From: Pseudemcibacter sp038106445
GTDB taxonomy: Bacteria > Pseudomonadota > Alphaproteobacteria > Sphingomonadales > Emcibacteraceae
DNA: 64,000 nt
Direction: 5' to 3'
Assembly: GCA_038106445.1 (NCBI GenBank)
Contig: JAYODU010000010.1
Location: 1 to 64,000, forward strand
The stretch's first letter is position 1, and each line of letters starts with the position of its first letter. The notes under the pieces are model-generated. The model ran no database searches. It had not been told where the DNA came from and saw nothing but the letters and a program-made list of their open reading frames with translations. This document shows positions 45,743 through 54,246 of this stretch, in pieces. The position numbers were made by a program, and so were the translations under genes.

Positions 45743-46279
45743 ATGATGTTTGAGATTTGTTTTACAAGACGTTATTCCATGAGCCATAGGCTGTTTAATC
45801 TTAAAAACAGCAAGTGTTTCGTGCCGCATGGACATAATGAATTTGTTAAAGTCCATTTGACAAGTGACGATGACGACGCGCTTGATGGTATTTCAAATAT
45901 GACCAATAAATTTGAGACATTAAAAAAAACCTGGCATAACTGGATCGATAATGCGGTGGACCATAGTATGCAGATGACAGCTGCTGATCCGCTTCTTGAT
46001 TATTTCAAGGAAAAAGAACCGGAAAATCTGAAACATTTGCTAATTACGCCAGGAGATCCTACGACCGAAGTTCTGGCGGCTTGCTTTTTTTCAAAAATTA
46101 ATGCGTTTTTAAGCAATGAAAAGCTTTTGATGAAATGCGTTCGTCTTGAAATTGAAGAAACGCCAACCAATACGGTGGTTTTTTACGGTGATCCGAAGAA
46201 GGCAATTTCACGGATGCAATATGTTGGCCCCGAAATTCCCTGGTGGGAACGCCCGGACATGTCGATAAATGATCTTTAG
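45743..46279 (+). CDS. 6-pyruvoyl/6-carboxy-tetrahydropterin synthase-like protein
   Basis: A 178-aa member of the QueD/PTPS superfamily in a form common in alphaproteobacteria. Zinc histidines are in YSMSHRL and PHGHNE, a cysteine lies in SKCFVPHGH, and VDHSMQM, PGDPTTEVLA and IEETPTNTVVF mark the other active-site positions. The C-terminal WWERPDMSINDL is a lineage signature. It converts dihydroneopterin triphosphate-type substrates in QueD; here the neighbour is a FolM-like SDR, so a pterin branch rather than queuosine is likely. Two ATGs at 45743 and 45746 are equally possible. Confidence 0.8.
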   Translation: MMFEICFTRRYSMSHRLFNLKNSKCFVPHGHNEFVKVHLTSDDDDALDGISNMTNKFETLKKTWHNWIDNAVDHSMQMTAADPLLDYFKEKEPENLKHLLITPGDPTTEVLAACFFSKINAFLSNEKLLMKCVRLEIEETPTNTVVFYGDPKKAISRMQYVGPEIPWWERPDMSINDL

Positions 46280-46288
46280 AATGGTGCG

Positions 46289-47053
46289 ATGATGGAAGGT
46301 GTTCTCATTACAGCAGGGCATAAAAGAATTGGACGTGAAATTGCGCTGACCCTGAGTAAAACCGGATATTATGTTTTTCTGCATCATCATGACAGTGAAG
46401 ATGAAGCATTTAAGACGCTTTCTGAACTAAGTGGTGATGGTGAAGTATGTCAATGTGATCTTGGTGAATATGAAGCGGTTGAAGAATTGCTCCATAAAAT
46501 TCGAGCAACGGATAAAAATTTGCGTCATGTGGTGAATAATGCATCCTTGTTTTCCCGGGACAGTATAACCGATTTTTCTGAACATGGGTTTGCGGCACAC
46601 ATGAACGTAAACCTGCGTGGTCCCATGCAATTAGCGCGAGGTCTTCATGATCTTCTTGGTGATGATCAGCGTGGTTCTGTGGTTAATATACTGGACAGTA
46701 AGGTTTTTTCGCTTAATGCTGATTTTTCCAGTTATACCATCAGTAAATATGGCCTTTTTGGCGCGACGGAAATGATGGCACAGGCGCTAAGTCCAAAGCT
46801 TCGTGTAAACGGTGTTGCGCCGGGACTTACACTTATATCAAAAACACAATCATCAGAAAATTTTGAACTTGCCAGCCATCTTAATTTCGTAGGCACCCCA
46901 ATAAAAGCGCAGGATATTGCGGACACGGTATTACACCTTATGCGCTCGTCATCGATAAATGGTGCCGTCATCCCGGTGGACGGTGGTCAGAAAATGATGA
47001 ATTTTACCAAAGATGTTGTTGATGTTGCGCAAGGGATTTTAAAGAAAGACTAA
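46289..47053 (+). CDS. SDR family oxidoreductase, FolM/pteridine reductase-like
   Basis: A 254-aa short-chain reductase. The cofactor motif TAGHKRIGREIA resembles the pteridine reductase/FolM type (TGxxxRIG), NNASLFSRDS replaces the usual NNAG as in those enzymes, and the catalytic YxxxK is intact in SSYTISKYGLF. GAVIPVDGGQKM closes the fold. It lies 9 bp after the PTPS-like gene, supporting joint pterin metabolism (dihydropterin reduction). It overlaps the convergent xth by 4 bp. Confidence 0.83.
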   Translation: MMEGVLITAGHKRIGREIALTLSKTGYYVFLHHHDSEDEAFKTLSELSGDGEVCQCDLGEYEAVEELLHKIRATDKNLRHVVNNASLFSRDSITDFSEHGFAAHMNVNLRGPMQLARGLHDLLGDDQRGSVVNILDSKVFSLNADFSSYTISKYGLFGATEMMAQALSPKLRVNGVAPGLTLISKTQSSENFELASHLNFVGTPIKAQDIADTVLHLMRSSSINGAVIPVDGGQKMMNFTKDVVDVAQGILKKD

Positions 47054-47847
47054 AGTTCAATATCAACCATCACTGGTGCGTGGTCAGAAGGCTTTTCCCA
47101 GTCACGCGCATCTTCAAGTACCGCCATCGATTTCATATTTTCTTTAAGTGATTGACTGCACCAGATATGGTCTAGCCGGCGGCCTTTGTCTGATGCGCGC
47201 CAATCGCTGGCACGGTATGACCACCAGCTATAGAGCCTTTCAGGTTCCGGGACAAAATGCCGCATAACATCAAACCAGTTGTTGGCTTCCTGTAGAGACA
47301 ATAATGCTTCACATTCAACCGGCGTATGGCTTACGACATTGATTAGTTGTTTGTGTGACCAGACATCGCTTTCATAGGGGGCGATATTAAGATCACCGAC
47401 AATAATATGCTTTCCATCGTCAGGCAGATCATGGGACCAGTTGGTCATTTCAGCCAGGAAATCAAGCTTATGGGCAAATTTGTCGTTAAGGGCCGCATCA
47501 GGTATATCACCCCCCGCAGGCACATAGAAATTATGTAGTTTGATGCCATTTTCAAATTCTGTTTCCACATGGCGCGCATCCCCCTTCTCACACCAGTTTA
47601 TCCGTTCCTGTCGCGCAATGGGAATGCGGCTAAGGGTTGCAACCCCGTGATAGCTTTTCTGGCCCGCTACGGCGTGATGTGTCAGGCCATATTTATTGAA
47701 TAGGTCGCCCGGAAACATATGATCCTGAACCTTTGTTTCCTGAAGGCACAATATATCCGGATTATATTCTCTAAGCAGTTGTTCAACGATGTGAGTGCGC
47801 GCCCGTACGCTGTTGATGTTCCATGTAATGAGCCTGATTTTTGACAT
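47050..47847 (-). CDS. xth: Exodeoxyribonuclease III
   Basis: A 265-aa endonuclease/exonuclease/phosphatase-fold enzyme, an AP endonuclease and 3'-5' exonuclease of base excision repair. ITWNINSVRAR, the catalytic LQETKV glutamate, VGDLNIAPYESDVW, RLDHIWCS and SDHAPVMVDIEL are all present. Normal length. The hypothetical gene upstream (47859-48461) ends 11 bp before its start, probably the same operon. Confidence 0.95.
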   Translation of the reverse strand: MSKIRLITWNINSVRARTHIVEQLLREYNPDILCLQETKVQDHMFPGDLFNKYGLTHHAVAGQKSYHGVATLSRIPIARQERINWCEKGDARHVETEFENGIKLHNFYVPAGGDIPDAALNDKFAHKLDFLAEMTNWSHDLPDDGKHIIVGDLNIAPYESDVWSHKQLINVVSHTPVECEALLSLQEANNWFDVMRHFVPEPERLYSWWSYRASDWRASDKGRRLDHIWCSQSLKENMKSMAVLEDARDWEKPSDHAPVMVDIEL

Positions 47848-47858
47848 TCTAATTCCCG

Positions 47859-48461
47859 TTAAAAAATATTCAGTGTATTTCCTGCTATCCCGAGTGGCCA
47901 GTGGCCACTTTCATAAAGGCGGAACTTCAGTGCGAATGGATGTGTTTCTTCTTCGCCTGCTGCAATAACCAATGCCGCCTGATAACAGGATTGTACCGCC
48001 TGTCCAATGGCGGCTCTTAATATTTCCTCATCATCGATCCCCCATTTCATGGAGGCGTTCTCAACAGCATCATTTATATGATCTGATGCTCTGCTTGTAA
48101 TATTTGTCAGGGCGACTTCCAGCACATCCTCTTCGATGAATTCCAATGCTTGGGTAATAAGGGATGCTGCAAGTTGTTCTTCGGCTTCCCATGCAGGACT
48201 GTTCAGGTCATTTGTTTCAAGGCAGGAAACGGCGTCTTCCCAATCGGTAACTTCGGCTGGGAAACTTTCCGGAAAACCAAGGCTATCCAGATAATCGCGT
48301 GCATGGCATGTTGTATCATTATTAAGAGGTTCGCCGATGTGGTGGAACCACGTGGTTCTGCGGATGAGTTCAGCAAAACGTGCAACAGACATTAATGTCG
48401 GATATTCTTCTCCAACATCAAAATCCTCATACTCATCAAATTCCAATTCTTCATCATTCAT
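47859..48461 (-). CDS. Conserved hypothetical protein, acidic N-terminus
   Basis: A 200-aa soluble protein without recognised catalytic motifs. It begins with a strongly acidic stretch (MNDEELEFDEYEDFDVGEEY), followed by a mainly helical region with several conserved-looking tryptophans (TTWFHHIGEPL; EVTDWEDAV) and the C-terminal LKFRLYESGHWPLGIAG. No membrane segment or signal peptide. Lies 11 bp upstream of xth on the same strand and just downstream of the small-RNA terminator at 48511-48540, so it needs its own promoter between. Confidence 0.75.
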   Translation of the reverse strand: MNDEELEFDEYEDFDVGEEYPTLMSVARFAELIRRTTWFHHIGEPLNNDTTCHARDYLDSLGFPESFPAEVTDWEDAVSCLETNDLNSPAWEAEEQLAASLITQALEFIEEDVLEVALTNITSRASDHINDAVENASMKWGIDDEEILRAAIGQAVQSCYQAALVIAAGEEETHPFALKFRLYESGHWPLGIAGNTLNIF

Positions 48462-48507
48462 AGATGCAAACTAATCGCTCACGCGGTGATCTACAAGACA
48501 ATTAATA

Positions 48508-48652
48508 ATAAAAAACCCGGTCAGCGACCTGACCGGGTAAAGCTGCAGTTTATAGGATCAAGAGGGAGGGGAAAAAGGAAAAAACCTCTTGATCCGGAAA
48601 CCAGAATAAAATGCTTCAAAGGGAGGTTAGAATTACCATATCATTCTGATCT
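48508..48652 (-). ncRNA. Candidate trans-acting small RNA with anti-Shine-Dalgarno loops
   Basis: Minus strand, about 140 nt. Three stem-loops are visible. SL1: 48648-48637 pairs with 48613-48602 (12 positions, one G-U and one U-U), with a 23-nt loop holding ACCUCCC (48626-48621). SL2: a perfect 11-bp stem, GGATCAAGAGG/CCTCTTGATCC (48595-48585 with 48565-48555), with a pyrimidine-only 19-nt loop that runs into CCCCUCCC. SL3: a 9-bp terminator stem plus six U. A sigma70-like promoter precedes it. The layout (two hairpins with CCUCCC-type loops plus terminator) resembles the alphaproteobacterial CcsR or cuckoo RNAs, although no DUF1127 gene is adjacent. A lolA 3' UTR element is the alternative. 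Confidence 0.68.
48511..48540 (-). terminator. Rho-independent terminator (small RNA / lolA side)
   Basis: A perfect 9-bp stem CCCGGTCAG (48516-48524) / CTGACCGGG (48529-48537) with a 4-nt loop; on the minus strand it is followed by six T. It ends whatever minus-strand transcript enters from the lolA side, including the candidate small RNA. Confidence 0.93.
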
Positions 48653-48658
48653 GTAATT

Positions 48659-48688
48659 TACATATGGGGATAGCTGTATTTTTTTCAA
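48659..48688 (-). promoter_or_regulatory. Putative sigma70 promoter of the candidate small RNA
   Basis: On the minus strand, TTGAAA (48688-48683), an 18-bp spacer and TATGTA (48664-48659) would start transcription near 48652, a few bases before SL1. The position immediately downstream of lolA supports a separate transcript. Confidence 0.55.
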
Positions 48689-48730
48689 GAGTGACAGAAC
48701 AGAAAACCATCATGAAAGATTGAAATGTTT

Positions 48731-49420
48731 CTATCTGCGGGGTCCGCGATTTCTTTGTGGTCGTGGATCATCAAATGTGAACTGAACATTATCAACCGCG
48801 ACATTATACTCAGGATTAAGCAAGGCGATGCGCGTTGTATATCCCTGAACATCAATAACTTCCCATGACTTGAGTTCCATTGTTGATTCTTCGAATATAA
48901 GGGTGATATGACCCTGATCCTTCTGATCCGGCTGCAAAACAGATATTTTAACAAGTCCTGCAAAGCGGATCATTTCGGGAATTTCAATATCCTGATCAGA
49001 AAGATCAATATGATCATTCACCAATACATTTAAGGGTGTTTTGTCAATTGGCCAGCGGCTTACCTGTTTTATTTCATAATCAACAAAAGACAGCATATCC
49101 CCGTTACTGACCACTAAAATCGGATTATCATTAGCATATTCAAATCTGATTTTTCCGGGGCGTTCTAAAAATATCGAGCCCTCATCAACGTTTCCTTCGG
49201 GGCCGCGCTGAATGAATGTGGCTTTTAAGGATCTTATTTTGTTCAGGTTATCTTCAACCCGGCTCAGGATATTCTCCCGGTCATCACCGGTAATTACCGT
49301 GGGGGGAACATCAAAAGTTACCATTTCTTCAGGTTTTTGCGTATTTTCATCCTGAAAGGCACTAACACTTTGCACTAGTAGCAAAGAAAAGATTCCAGCG
49401 ATCAATGGTATTTTTTTCAC
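48731..49420 (-). CDS. lolA: Outer-membrane lipoprotein carrier LolA
   Basis: A 229-aa periplasmic chaperone that carries lipoproteins from LolCDE to the outer membrane. Signal peptide about 1-21 (LLLVQSVSAF). The LolA fold is seen in LKATFIQRGPEG, GSIFLERPGKIRFEY, PILVVSNGDMLSFVDYE and MELKSWEVIDVQGYTTRIAL. An extra proline- and acid-rich segment of about 25 residues follows the signal, and the C-terminus is arginine-rich (RPQRNRGPRR). It lies 86 bp after ftsK, the common ftsK-lolA order in proteobacteria. Confidence 0.92.
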   Translation of the reverse strand: MKKIPLIAGIFSLLLVQSVSAFQDENTQKPEEMVTFDVPPTVITGDDRENILSRVEDNLNKIRSLKATFIQRGPEGNVDEGSIFLERPGKIRFEYANDNPILVVSNGDMLSFVDYEIKQVSRWPIDKTPLNVLVNDHIDLSDQDIEIPEMIRFAGLVKISVLQPDQKDQGHITLIFEESTMELKSWEVIDVQGYTTRIALLNPEYNVAVDNVQFTFDDPRPQRNRGPRR

Positions 49421-49506
49421 ATGCTTACCTTTTTTTCCGAAAGTTTAGTCTATTTCCACAATAAGGTAGAATTTAGACAATAGAAATTAATATTATCTTT
49501 ATTGAC

Positions 49507-51918
49507 CTAATAGTTTTCTGAATGGTCTTCCACCAGAACTTCCCTTTTACCCACATGGTTGGCACTGCTGACCACGCCTTCCCGTTCCATTTTATCAATT
49601 ATGTTGGCCGCGCGGTTATAGCCAATTTGCAGTTGCCTTTGAATATAGCTTGTGGATGCTTTCTGATCCCGTGCGACGATGGAAACGGCACGATCATATA
49701 AATCATCTCCACTTGAGCTTCCGGCATTGGGTGTCATCTGCGAATGTTGCAAAAATTGACTGTCAAATCCCTCGTCAGGCTCCTCAACGATACTTGTTAG
49801 ATATTCCGGTCTACCTTGTTTTTTTAGCGCATCTACTATCCGTTCCACTTCCTTATCACTTACAAACGGTCCATGAACACGTGTAATACGACCACCCCCT
49901 GCCATATGAAGCATATCACCCATACCAAGAAGTTGTTCTGCACCCTGTTCGCCAAGAATGGTTCGGCTGTCTATTTTTGATGTTACCTGAAAAGCAACAC
50001 GTGTCGGGAAATTGGCTTTGATGGTTCCGGTAATGACATCAACAGATGGCCTTTGTGTGGCCATGATAAGATGAATACCGGCCGCACGGGCCATCTGCGC
50101 CAATCTCTGGATTAATGCTTCAATATCCTTGCCTGCAACCAGCATCAAATCAGCCATTTCATCAACAACCACGACAATCATTGGCAGTGGTGTAAGATCA
50201 AGATTTTCTTCTTCATAAACTGGCTTACCTGTATCCGGATCAAAACCTGTCTGAACCTTGCGGATTATATTTTCACCTTTATTTCGCGCTTCTTCCAGCC
50301 GTTTGTTATAGGCGGTAATATTTCGAACCTGAAGTTTCGCCATATTCTGATAACGGTGTTCCATTTCCCGAACGGCCCATTTGAGCGCTACAACCGCTTT
50401 TTTCGGATCCGTTACAACGGGTGTGAGCAAGTGTGGAATATCATCATAAACAGATAATTCCAGCATTTTCGGATCGACCATGATCAGACGGCATTCAGCA
50501 GGGGTAAGTTTATAAAGCAGTGACAGGATCATAACATTGATCGCAACAGATTTACCGGACCCCGTTGTTCCTGCAACAAGCAGATGGGGCATGGACGCAA
50601 TGTCCGCAACAATTGGCTCGCCCCCAATATCCTTGCCCAAAGCCATGGGAAGTTTTGCTTTGCTGTCTTCATATACACTTGATGAAAGTATTTCACGAAG
50701 TGCGACAATTTCCCGTTTACTATTAGGGAGCTCTATGCCAATGGCATTTTTTCCTGATACGACGGCTACGCGGGCAGATGTCGCGCTCATGGAACGGGCA
50801 ATATCATCCGCCAAATTTATGACACGGGATGATTTGGTTCCCGGTGCGGGCTCCAGTTCATAAAGTGTAACGACAGGGCCTGGTCTTACTTTGGTAATTT
50901 CACCCTTGACACCGAAATCATCCAGCACAGACTCAAGCATACGTGCGTTTTGTTCCAACGCATCATGCGTAAGTATTTCCTGATCACTTAATGGTTTTGG
51001 TGCTGATAACAGACTAAGTGAAGGAAGCGCAAATTCACCGTCAGACAGAATGTCAAGCATGGGCTGGCTCTCGATTGTTTCACGGCGACTGGTTTTTATA
51101 TTTTTCTTCTCGGGGTTTACAATCGGTATTTCCCGTTTTGCAATCTGCGGCCCTGCTTTTAGGGGGGGTTCTTTTCGTATTTTGTCCTTGTTTTTGCGTA
51201 CATCGAATTCCTGTCCCATTCCCGATTTAACGGATCTTTTCATGAACCGACCAAAAAAGGTTATTATGGCGAATGCATATCCAAAAAGTCCTGAAAATGC
51301 GGTTTTTGTTTTCTGACGGATAAATGTCCATTCGTCCCGATCAAGTCCTGCTGTGTAATAATAGCAGATTAAGGCGATAATGCTAAAAAGCAGCCCGACC
51401 GCGAGCGGATAATAGCTTATACCAATAAAAGCAAGCATGCTTTGAACATTAGCCAGCAGCCTCTGTCCAAGAAAACCTCCTAAGCCTACATCTGTGAAAA
51501 TCCAGGCTTCAGGAACTGGAATAATTGCGAGTGCAAGAATTGACGCCATCACTAATATAGGAAGGGCCAGCAGATGAGGAAAAATAAAAGGTAGTCCCTT
51601 TAATGAAATTATACGCCAGCCCCATGTCAGCAGTGGTAAAACCAGAATATATGCGCCAAGACCAAGACTTTGCAAAAGTATATCGGCACTCCATGATCCA
51701 GCAATGCCCATTAAATTTGTAACAGGTCCGTCGACGGCCGTATTAAAACTGGGATCATTTATGTCATAGCTTGCAAATGCTATTACAGCTGCGGCAAATA
51801 AAATAATAAGAGCCGTACCCCATAAACGGATCAGGGTTTTACTTAAAAAGTCGGATACCGATTCCGGTAGCAGCGATTTTCTAGCATTTTTCTTAATAGA
51901 ATTACGTCGTCCAGCCAA
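49507..51918 (-). CDS. ftsK: DNA translocase FtsK
   Basis: An 803-aa septal DNA pump. Four to five N-terminal membrane helices (residues about 30-210) anchor it at the division site. A short linker (about 215-300) follows, then the alpha/beta RecA-like motor with LYELEPAPGTKSSRVINLADDIA, Walker A LVAGTTGSGKSVAIN, MIVVVVDEMADLM (Walker B) and MATQRPSVDVITG. A C-terminal winged-helix gamma domain (SIVARDQKASTSYIQRQLQIGYNRAANI) reads KOPS. Compact relative to E. coli FtsK, as usual in alphaproteobacteria. lolA follows. Confidence 0.96.
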   Translation of the reverse strand: MAGRRNSIKKNARKSLLPESVSDFLSKTLIRLWGTALIILFAAAVIAFASYDINDPSFNTAVDGPVTNLMGIAGSWSADILLQSLGLGAYILVLPLLTWGWRIISLKGLPFIFPHLLALPILVMASILALAIIPVPEAWIFTDVGLGGFLGQRLLANVQSMLAFIGISYYPLAVGLLFSIIALICYYYTAGLDRDEWTFIRQKTKTAFSGLFGYAFAIITFFGRFMKRSVKSGMGQEFDVRKNKDKIRKEPPLKAGPQIAKREIPIVNPEKKNIKTSRRETIESQPMLDILSDGEFALPSLSLLSAPKPLSDQEILTHDALEQNARMLESVLDDFGVKGEITKVRPGPVVTLYELEPAPGTKSSRVINLADDIARSMSATSARVAVVSGKNAIGIELPNSKREIVALREILSSSVYEDSKAKLPMALGKDIGGEPIVADIASMPHLLVAGTTGSGKSVAINVMILSLLYKLTPAECRLIMVDPKMLELSVYDDIPHLLTPVVTDPKKAVVALKWAVREMEHRYQNMAKLQVRNITAYNKRLEEARNKGENIIRKVQTGFDPDTGKPVYEEENLDLTPLPMIVVVVDEMADLMLVAGKDIEALIQRLAQMARAAGIHLIMATQRPSVDVITGTIKANFPTRVAFQVTSKIDSRTILGEQGAEQLLGMGDMLHMAGGGRITRVHGPFVSDKEVERIVDALKKQGRPEYLTSIVEEPDEGFDSQFLQHSQMTPNAGSSSGDDLYDRAVSIVARDQKASTSYIQRQLQIGYNRAANIIDKMEREGVVSSANHVGKREVLVEDHSENY

Positions 51919-52045
51919 TGAACTTCCCTAAATTGCTGTGTCTGTTAAGTGTTTAAAATATATTATCATTATGTCATAGAACAAGGCAAATATGTGGCTA
52001 TTTTGCCCTAAATAGCCGAAAATATAGCATAATTCAGGCAAACAG

Positions 52046-52059
52046 GACGTCATGACGTC
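52046..52059. repeat. Perfect 14-bp palindrome between ftsK and the UbiH-type gene
   Basis: GACGTCATGACGTC is fully self-complementary, 105 bp before the hydroxylase start and 128 bp before ftsK. A wider dyad AACAGG (52041-52046) / CCTGTT (52067-52072) followed by more T encloses it. It may be a regulator site for one of the divergent genes or a structured leader; the binding protein is unknown. Confidence 0.6.
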
Positions 52060-52163
52060 AATATAGCCTGTTTTTAACACGGTTTATTAAAAGTGATAAA
52101 CAAATATAATTGCGTCAAAGAGTAGCACAATTATAATGGGTTTTAACTTTTTACAGGAAAGAA

Positions 52164-53372
52164 ATGAAAAAAACAGATGTTTTAATATCAGGCGCGGGTG
52201 TTGTGGGAATGACATTGGCCTATGCGCTTGCCAAATACGGCTTAAAAGTGTGTATTGTGGATGCTTTGGATGTCAGCAAAACCCTGAACAATAAATTTGA
52301 CGGGCGGGCATATGCGATTTCCTATGCTCCCTATACTATGCTTAAAACATTAGGACTTTGGGAACAAATTGGTGCAGAGGCGCAACCCATTGATGAAATT
52401 CATGTAACAGATGGTAACAGCCCAGTATTTTTACATTTTGACAAGGATGAGCTTGGGGATGGCCCGCTTGGTCAGATGGTGGAAGTTCGTCATATTCGTG
52501 CCGGTCTGTTTGAAGCAATAAATTCCGTTAAAAATATTACACTTATGGCGCCGGACAAAATTGTTTCGACAGAAAATAAGGACGGATTTGTTGAAATCCT
52601 ACTTGATGGAGGAGCAAAGATTTCTGCATCACTTGTGGTTGGTGCGGAAGGCAGAAGTTCCGCCCTTAGACAGCAGAATGATATTCGCATCAGAAAGTGG
52701 GACTATAAACAGACAGCCATAGTGACGACGGTTGAACATGAGCTTGATCATCAGGGGATCGCTCATGAAAAATTTTTTCCCAGTGGGCCATTCGCCATCC
52801 TTCCACTTAAGGATTTAAAATCATCCATTGTATGGTGCGAAGAACCTGAAAGGGCGTCCGCTATTTTAAAACTAAGCGAACGTGCATTTAACAGCGAACT
52901 CAAGAAAAAGTTCGGTGATTTTCTGGGTGACGTTAAATCATTGGGCCAGCGGTGGTCTCATCCGCTTACCATGCAGCTTGCAGATGAATATATACGCGAG
53001 AGATTTTGTCTTATTGGCGATGCGGTGCATGGAATTCATCCAATTGCGGGTCAGGGCTTTAATCTTGGCCTCCGGGATATTGCTGCCCTAACAGAAGTGC
53101 TCGTGGATGCCAAAAGGCTTGGTGGGGATATAGGGGCAGAATTTGTACTGGAAAGGTATGTTCACTGGCGGCGCACGGATAATAACATGCTTGCTTTGGG
53201 TATGGATGGGCTGACACGGCTTTTTTCAAACAATAATCCGGTAATTACAATAGCAAGACGTGCTGGTTTAGCAGCAGTTGAAGAACTGCCGCCTGTTAAG
53301 AAGTTTTTTATGAAACATGCCCGTGGCACGGTTGGCAAGTTACCCAAGTTGCTTCAAGGTCAATCACTTTAA
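52164..53372 (+). CDS. UbiH/COQ6-family FAD-dependent hydroxylase
   Basis: A 402-aa flavoprotein monooxygenase, probably adding a hydroxyl group during ubiquinone synthesis. FAD-binding GAGVVGMTLAYALAKYG, the DGRAYAIS substrate-type motif, VGAEGRSSALR and the second FAD motif GDAVHGIHPIAGQGFNLGLRD mark the UbiH/UbiF/VisC/COQ6 family. Which ring position it hydroxylates cannot be read from sequence. Neighbouring Trm112, LON and thioredoxin genes on the other strand are a frequent alphaproteobacterial context. Confidence 0.92.
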   Translation: MKKTDVLISGAGVVGMTLAYALAKYGLKVCIVDALDVSKTLNNKFDGRAYAISYAPYTMLKTLGLWEQIGAEAQPIDEIHVTDGNSPVFLHFDKDELGDGPLGQMVEVRHIRAGLFEAINSVKNITLMAPDKIVSTENKDGFVEILLDGGAKISASLVVGAEGRSSALRQQNDIRIRKWDYKQTAIVTTVEHELDHQGIAHEKFFPSGPFAILPLKDLKSSIVWCEEPERASAILKLSERAFNSELKKKFGDFLGDVKSLGQRWSHPLTMQLADEYIRERFCLIGDAVHGIHPIAGQGFNLGLRDIAALTEVLVDAKRLGGDIGAEFVLERYVHWRRTDNNMLALGMDGLTRLFSNNNPVITIARRAGLAAVEELPPVKKFFMKHARGTVGKLPKLLQGQSL

Positions 53373-53413
53373 ATTGATTTGTTGACTGTCGGTCTTATGC
53401 TTATTCTATAAGG

Positions 53414-54022
53414 ATGTTTATCAGACAAATCATTCTATATTGGCTGACGATATCATACCTGACCGGATACAATTTTGTTTATGCTCAGGATAGTAATGAG
53501 TGTATTGAAGTCTATGAAATCGACAGGAAATATACCAATATTATGTGGTATGCCAGCCGTATGGGGTTTTCACGAACGATCGGAAAATTTGAAAAATTTC
53601 AGGGAACGATTAACCTGAATAACTGCAATACAGCTGAAAGTAATATCCATATTACAATCGATACAAATAGCATAGTGAGCGGTGTCTATGAAATTGATCA
53701 GCAGCTTAGAAGCATAACTTTTTTTGATGTGGAAAATTATCCTGAGGCAATTTTTGAAAGCACCGGGATTACACTGACCGAAAAGGATACTGCAGAAGTT
53801 AAAGGTAACTTTACGATGCTTGGCAATACGCATGAGATTACCCTAGAGGTCAGATTTAACAAACGTGCTATTGATCCGATCATCAATCAAATGAGGACGG
53901 GTTATTCAATCAGAACTAGCATTCAAAGATCAAAGTGGGGGATGGATCAATTACTGGCATTTGTTTCTGATGATATCAACATCGCTATTGAGGCAGAAGC
54001 TCTAAGAATCGGATTAAACTGA
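53414..54022 (+). CDS. YceI-family periplasmic lipid-binding protein
   Basis: A 202-aa exported protein (signal peptide about 1-24, ending at FVYAQ). The YceI lipocalin-like barrel is recognised from YEIDRKYTNIMWYASRMGFSR, GKFEKFQGTINL, FFDVENYPEAIFES, VKGNFTMLGNTHEITLEV and the end SDDINIAIEAEA. YceI proteins bind isoprenoid chains, which fits the upstream ubiquinone hydroxylase 41 bp away. Convergent with Trm112, 7 bp apart. Confidence 0.9.
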   Translation: MFIRQIILYWLTISYLTGYNFVYAQDSNECIEVYEIDRKYTNIMWYASRMGFSRTIGKFEKFQGTINLNNCNTAESNIHITIDTNSIVSGVYEIDQQLRSITFFDVENYPEAIFESTGITLTEKDTAEVKGNFTMLGNTHEITLEVRFNKRAIDPIINQMRTGYSIRTSIQRSKWGMDQLLAFVSDDINIAIEAEALRIGLN

Positions 54023-54029
54023 TCTTGTC

Positions 54030-54236
54030 CTATTGATCAAGTTCGCGGGCTTCGTCGATCAGTAAAATCGGAATTCCGTCGCGAATTGGAAAGGCAAGTT
54101 TTGCTTTTTCGCTAATCAATTCCTGCGGGTCCTTATCATAGACCAAGCTGCATTTGGTTAGCGGGCAGGCGATCTTATCAAGAATTCTGGTGTCAAATTT
54201 TCCATAATTGATCTTTTGTGTGTCACTAGTGTTCAT
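54030..54236 (-). CDS. Trm112-family protein
   Basis: A 68-aa small zinc-ribbon-like protein of the Trm112 (YcaR/UPF0434) family, with LDKIACPLTKCSLVYD at the start and LAFPIRDGIPILLIDEAREL at the end. Only two of the usual cysteines are visible in the first half, as in many bacterial members. Trm112 proteins activate methyltransferases in eukaryotes; the bacterial partner is unknown. Last gene of the proX-trx-LON-trm112 operon, 10 bp after the LON gene. Confidence 0.9.
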   Translation of the reverse strand: MNTSDTQKINYGKFDTRILDKIACPLTKCSLVYDKDPQELISEKAKLAFPIRDGIPILLIDEARELDQ

Positions 54237-54246
54237 CTTTCTCGCC

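Noticed and set aside
31583..52008. The 13-mer GGCTATTTTGCCC occurs in two intergenic regions (31584-31596 and 51996-52008).
   Set aside because: Shared 13-mers are expected by chance many times in 64 kb; the flanks differ and no third copy was noticed.
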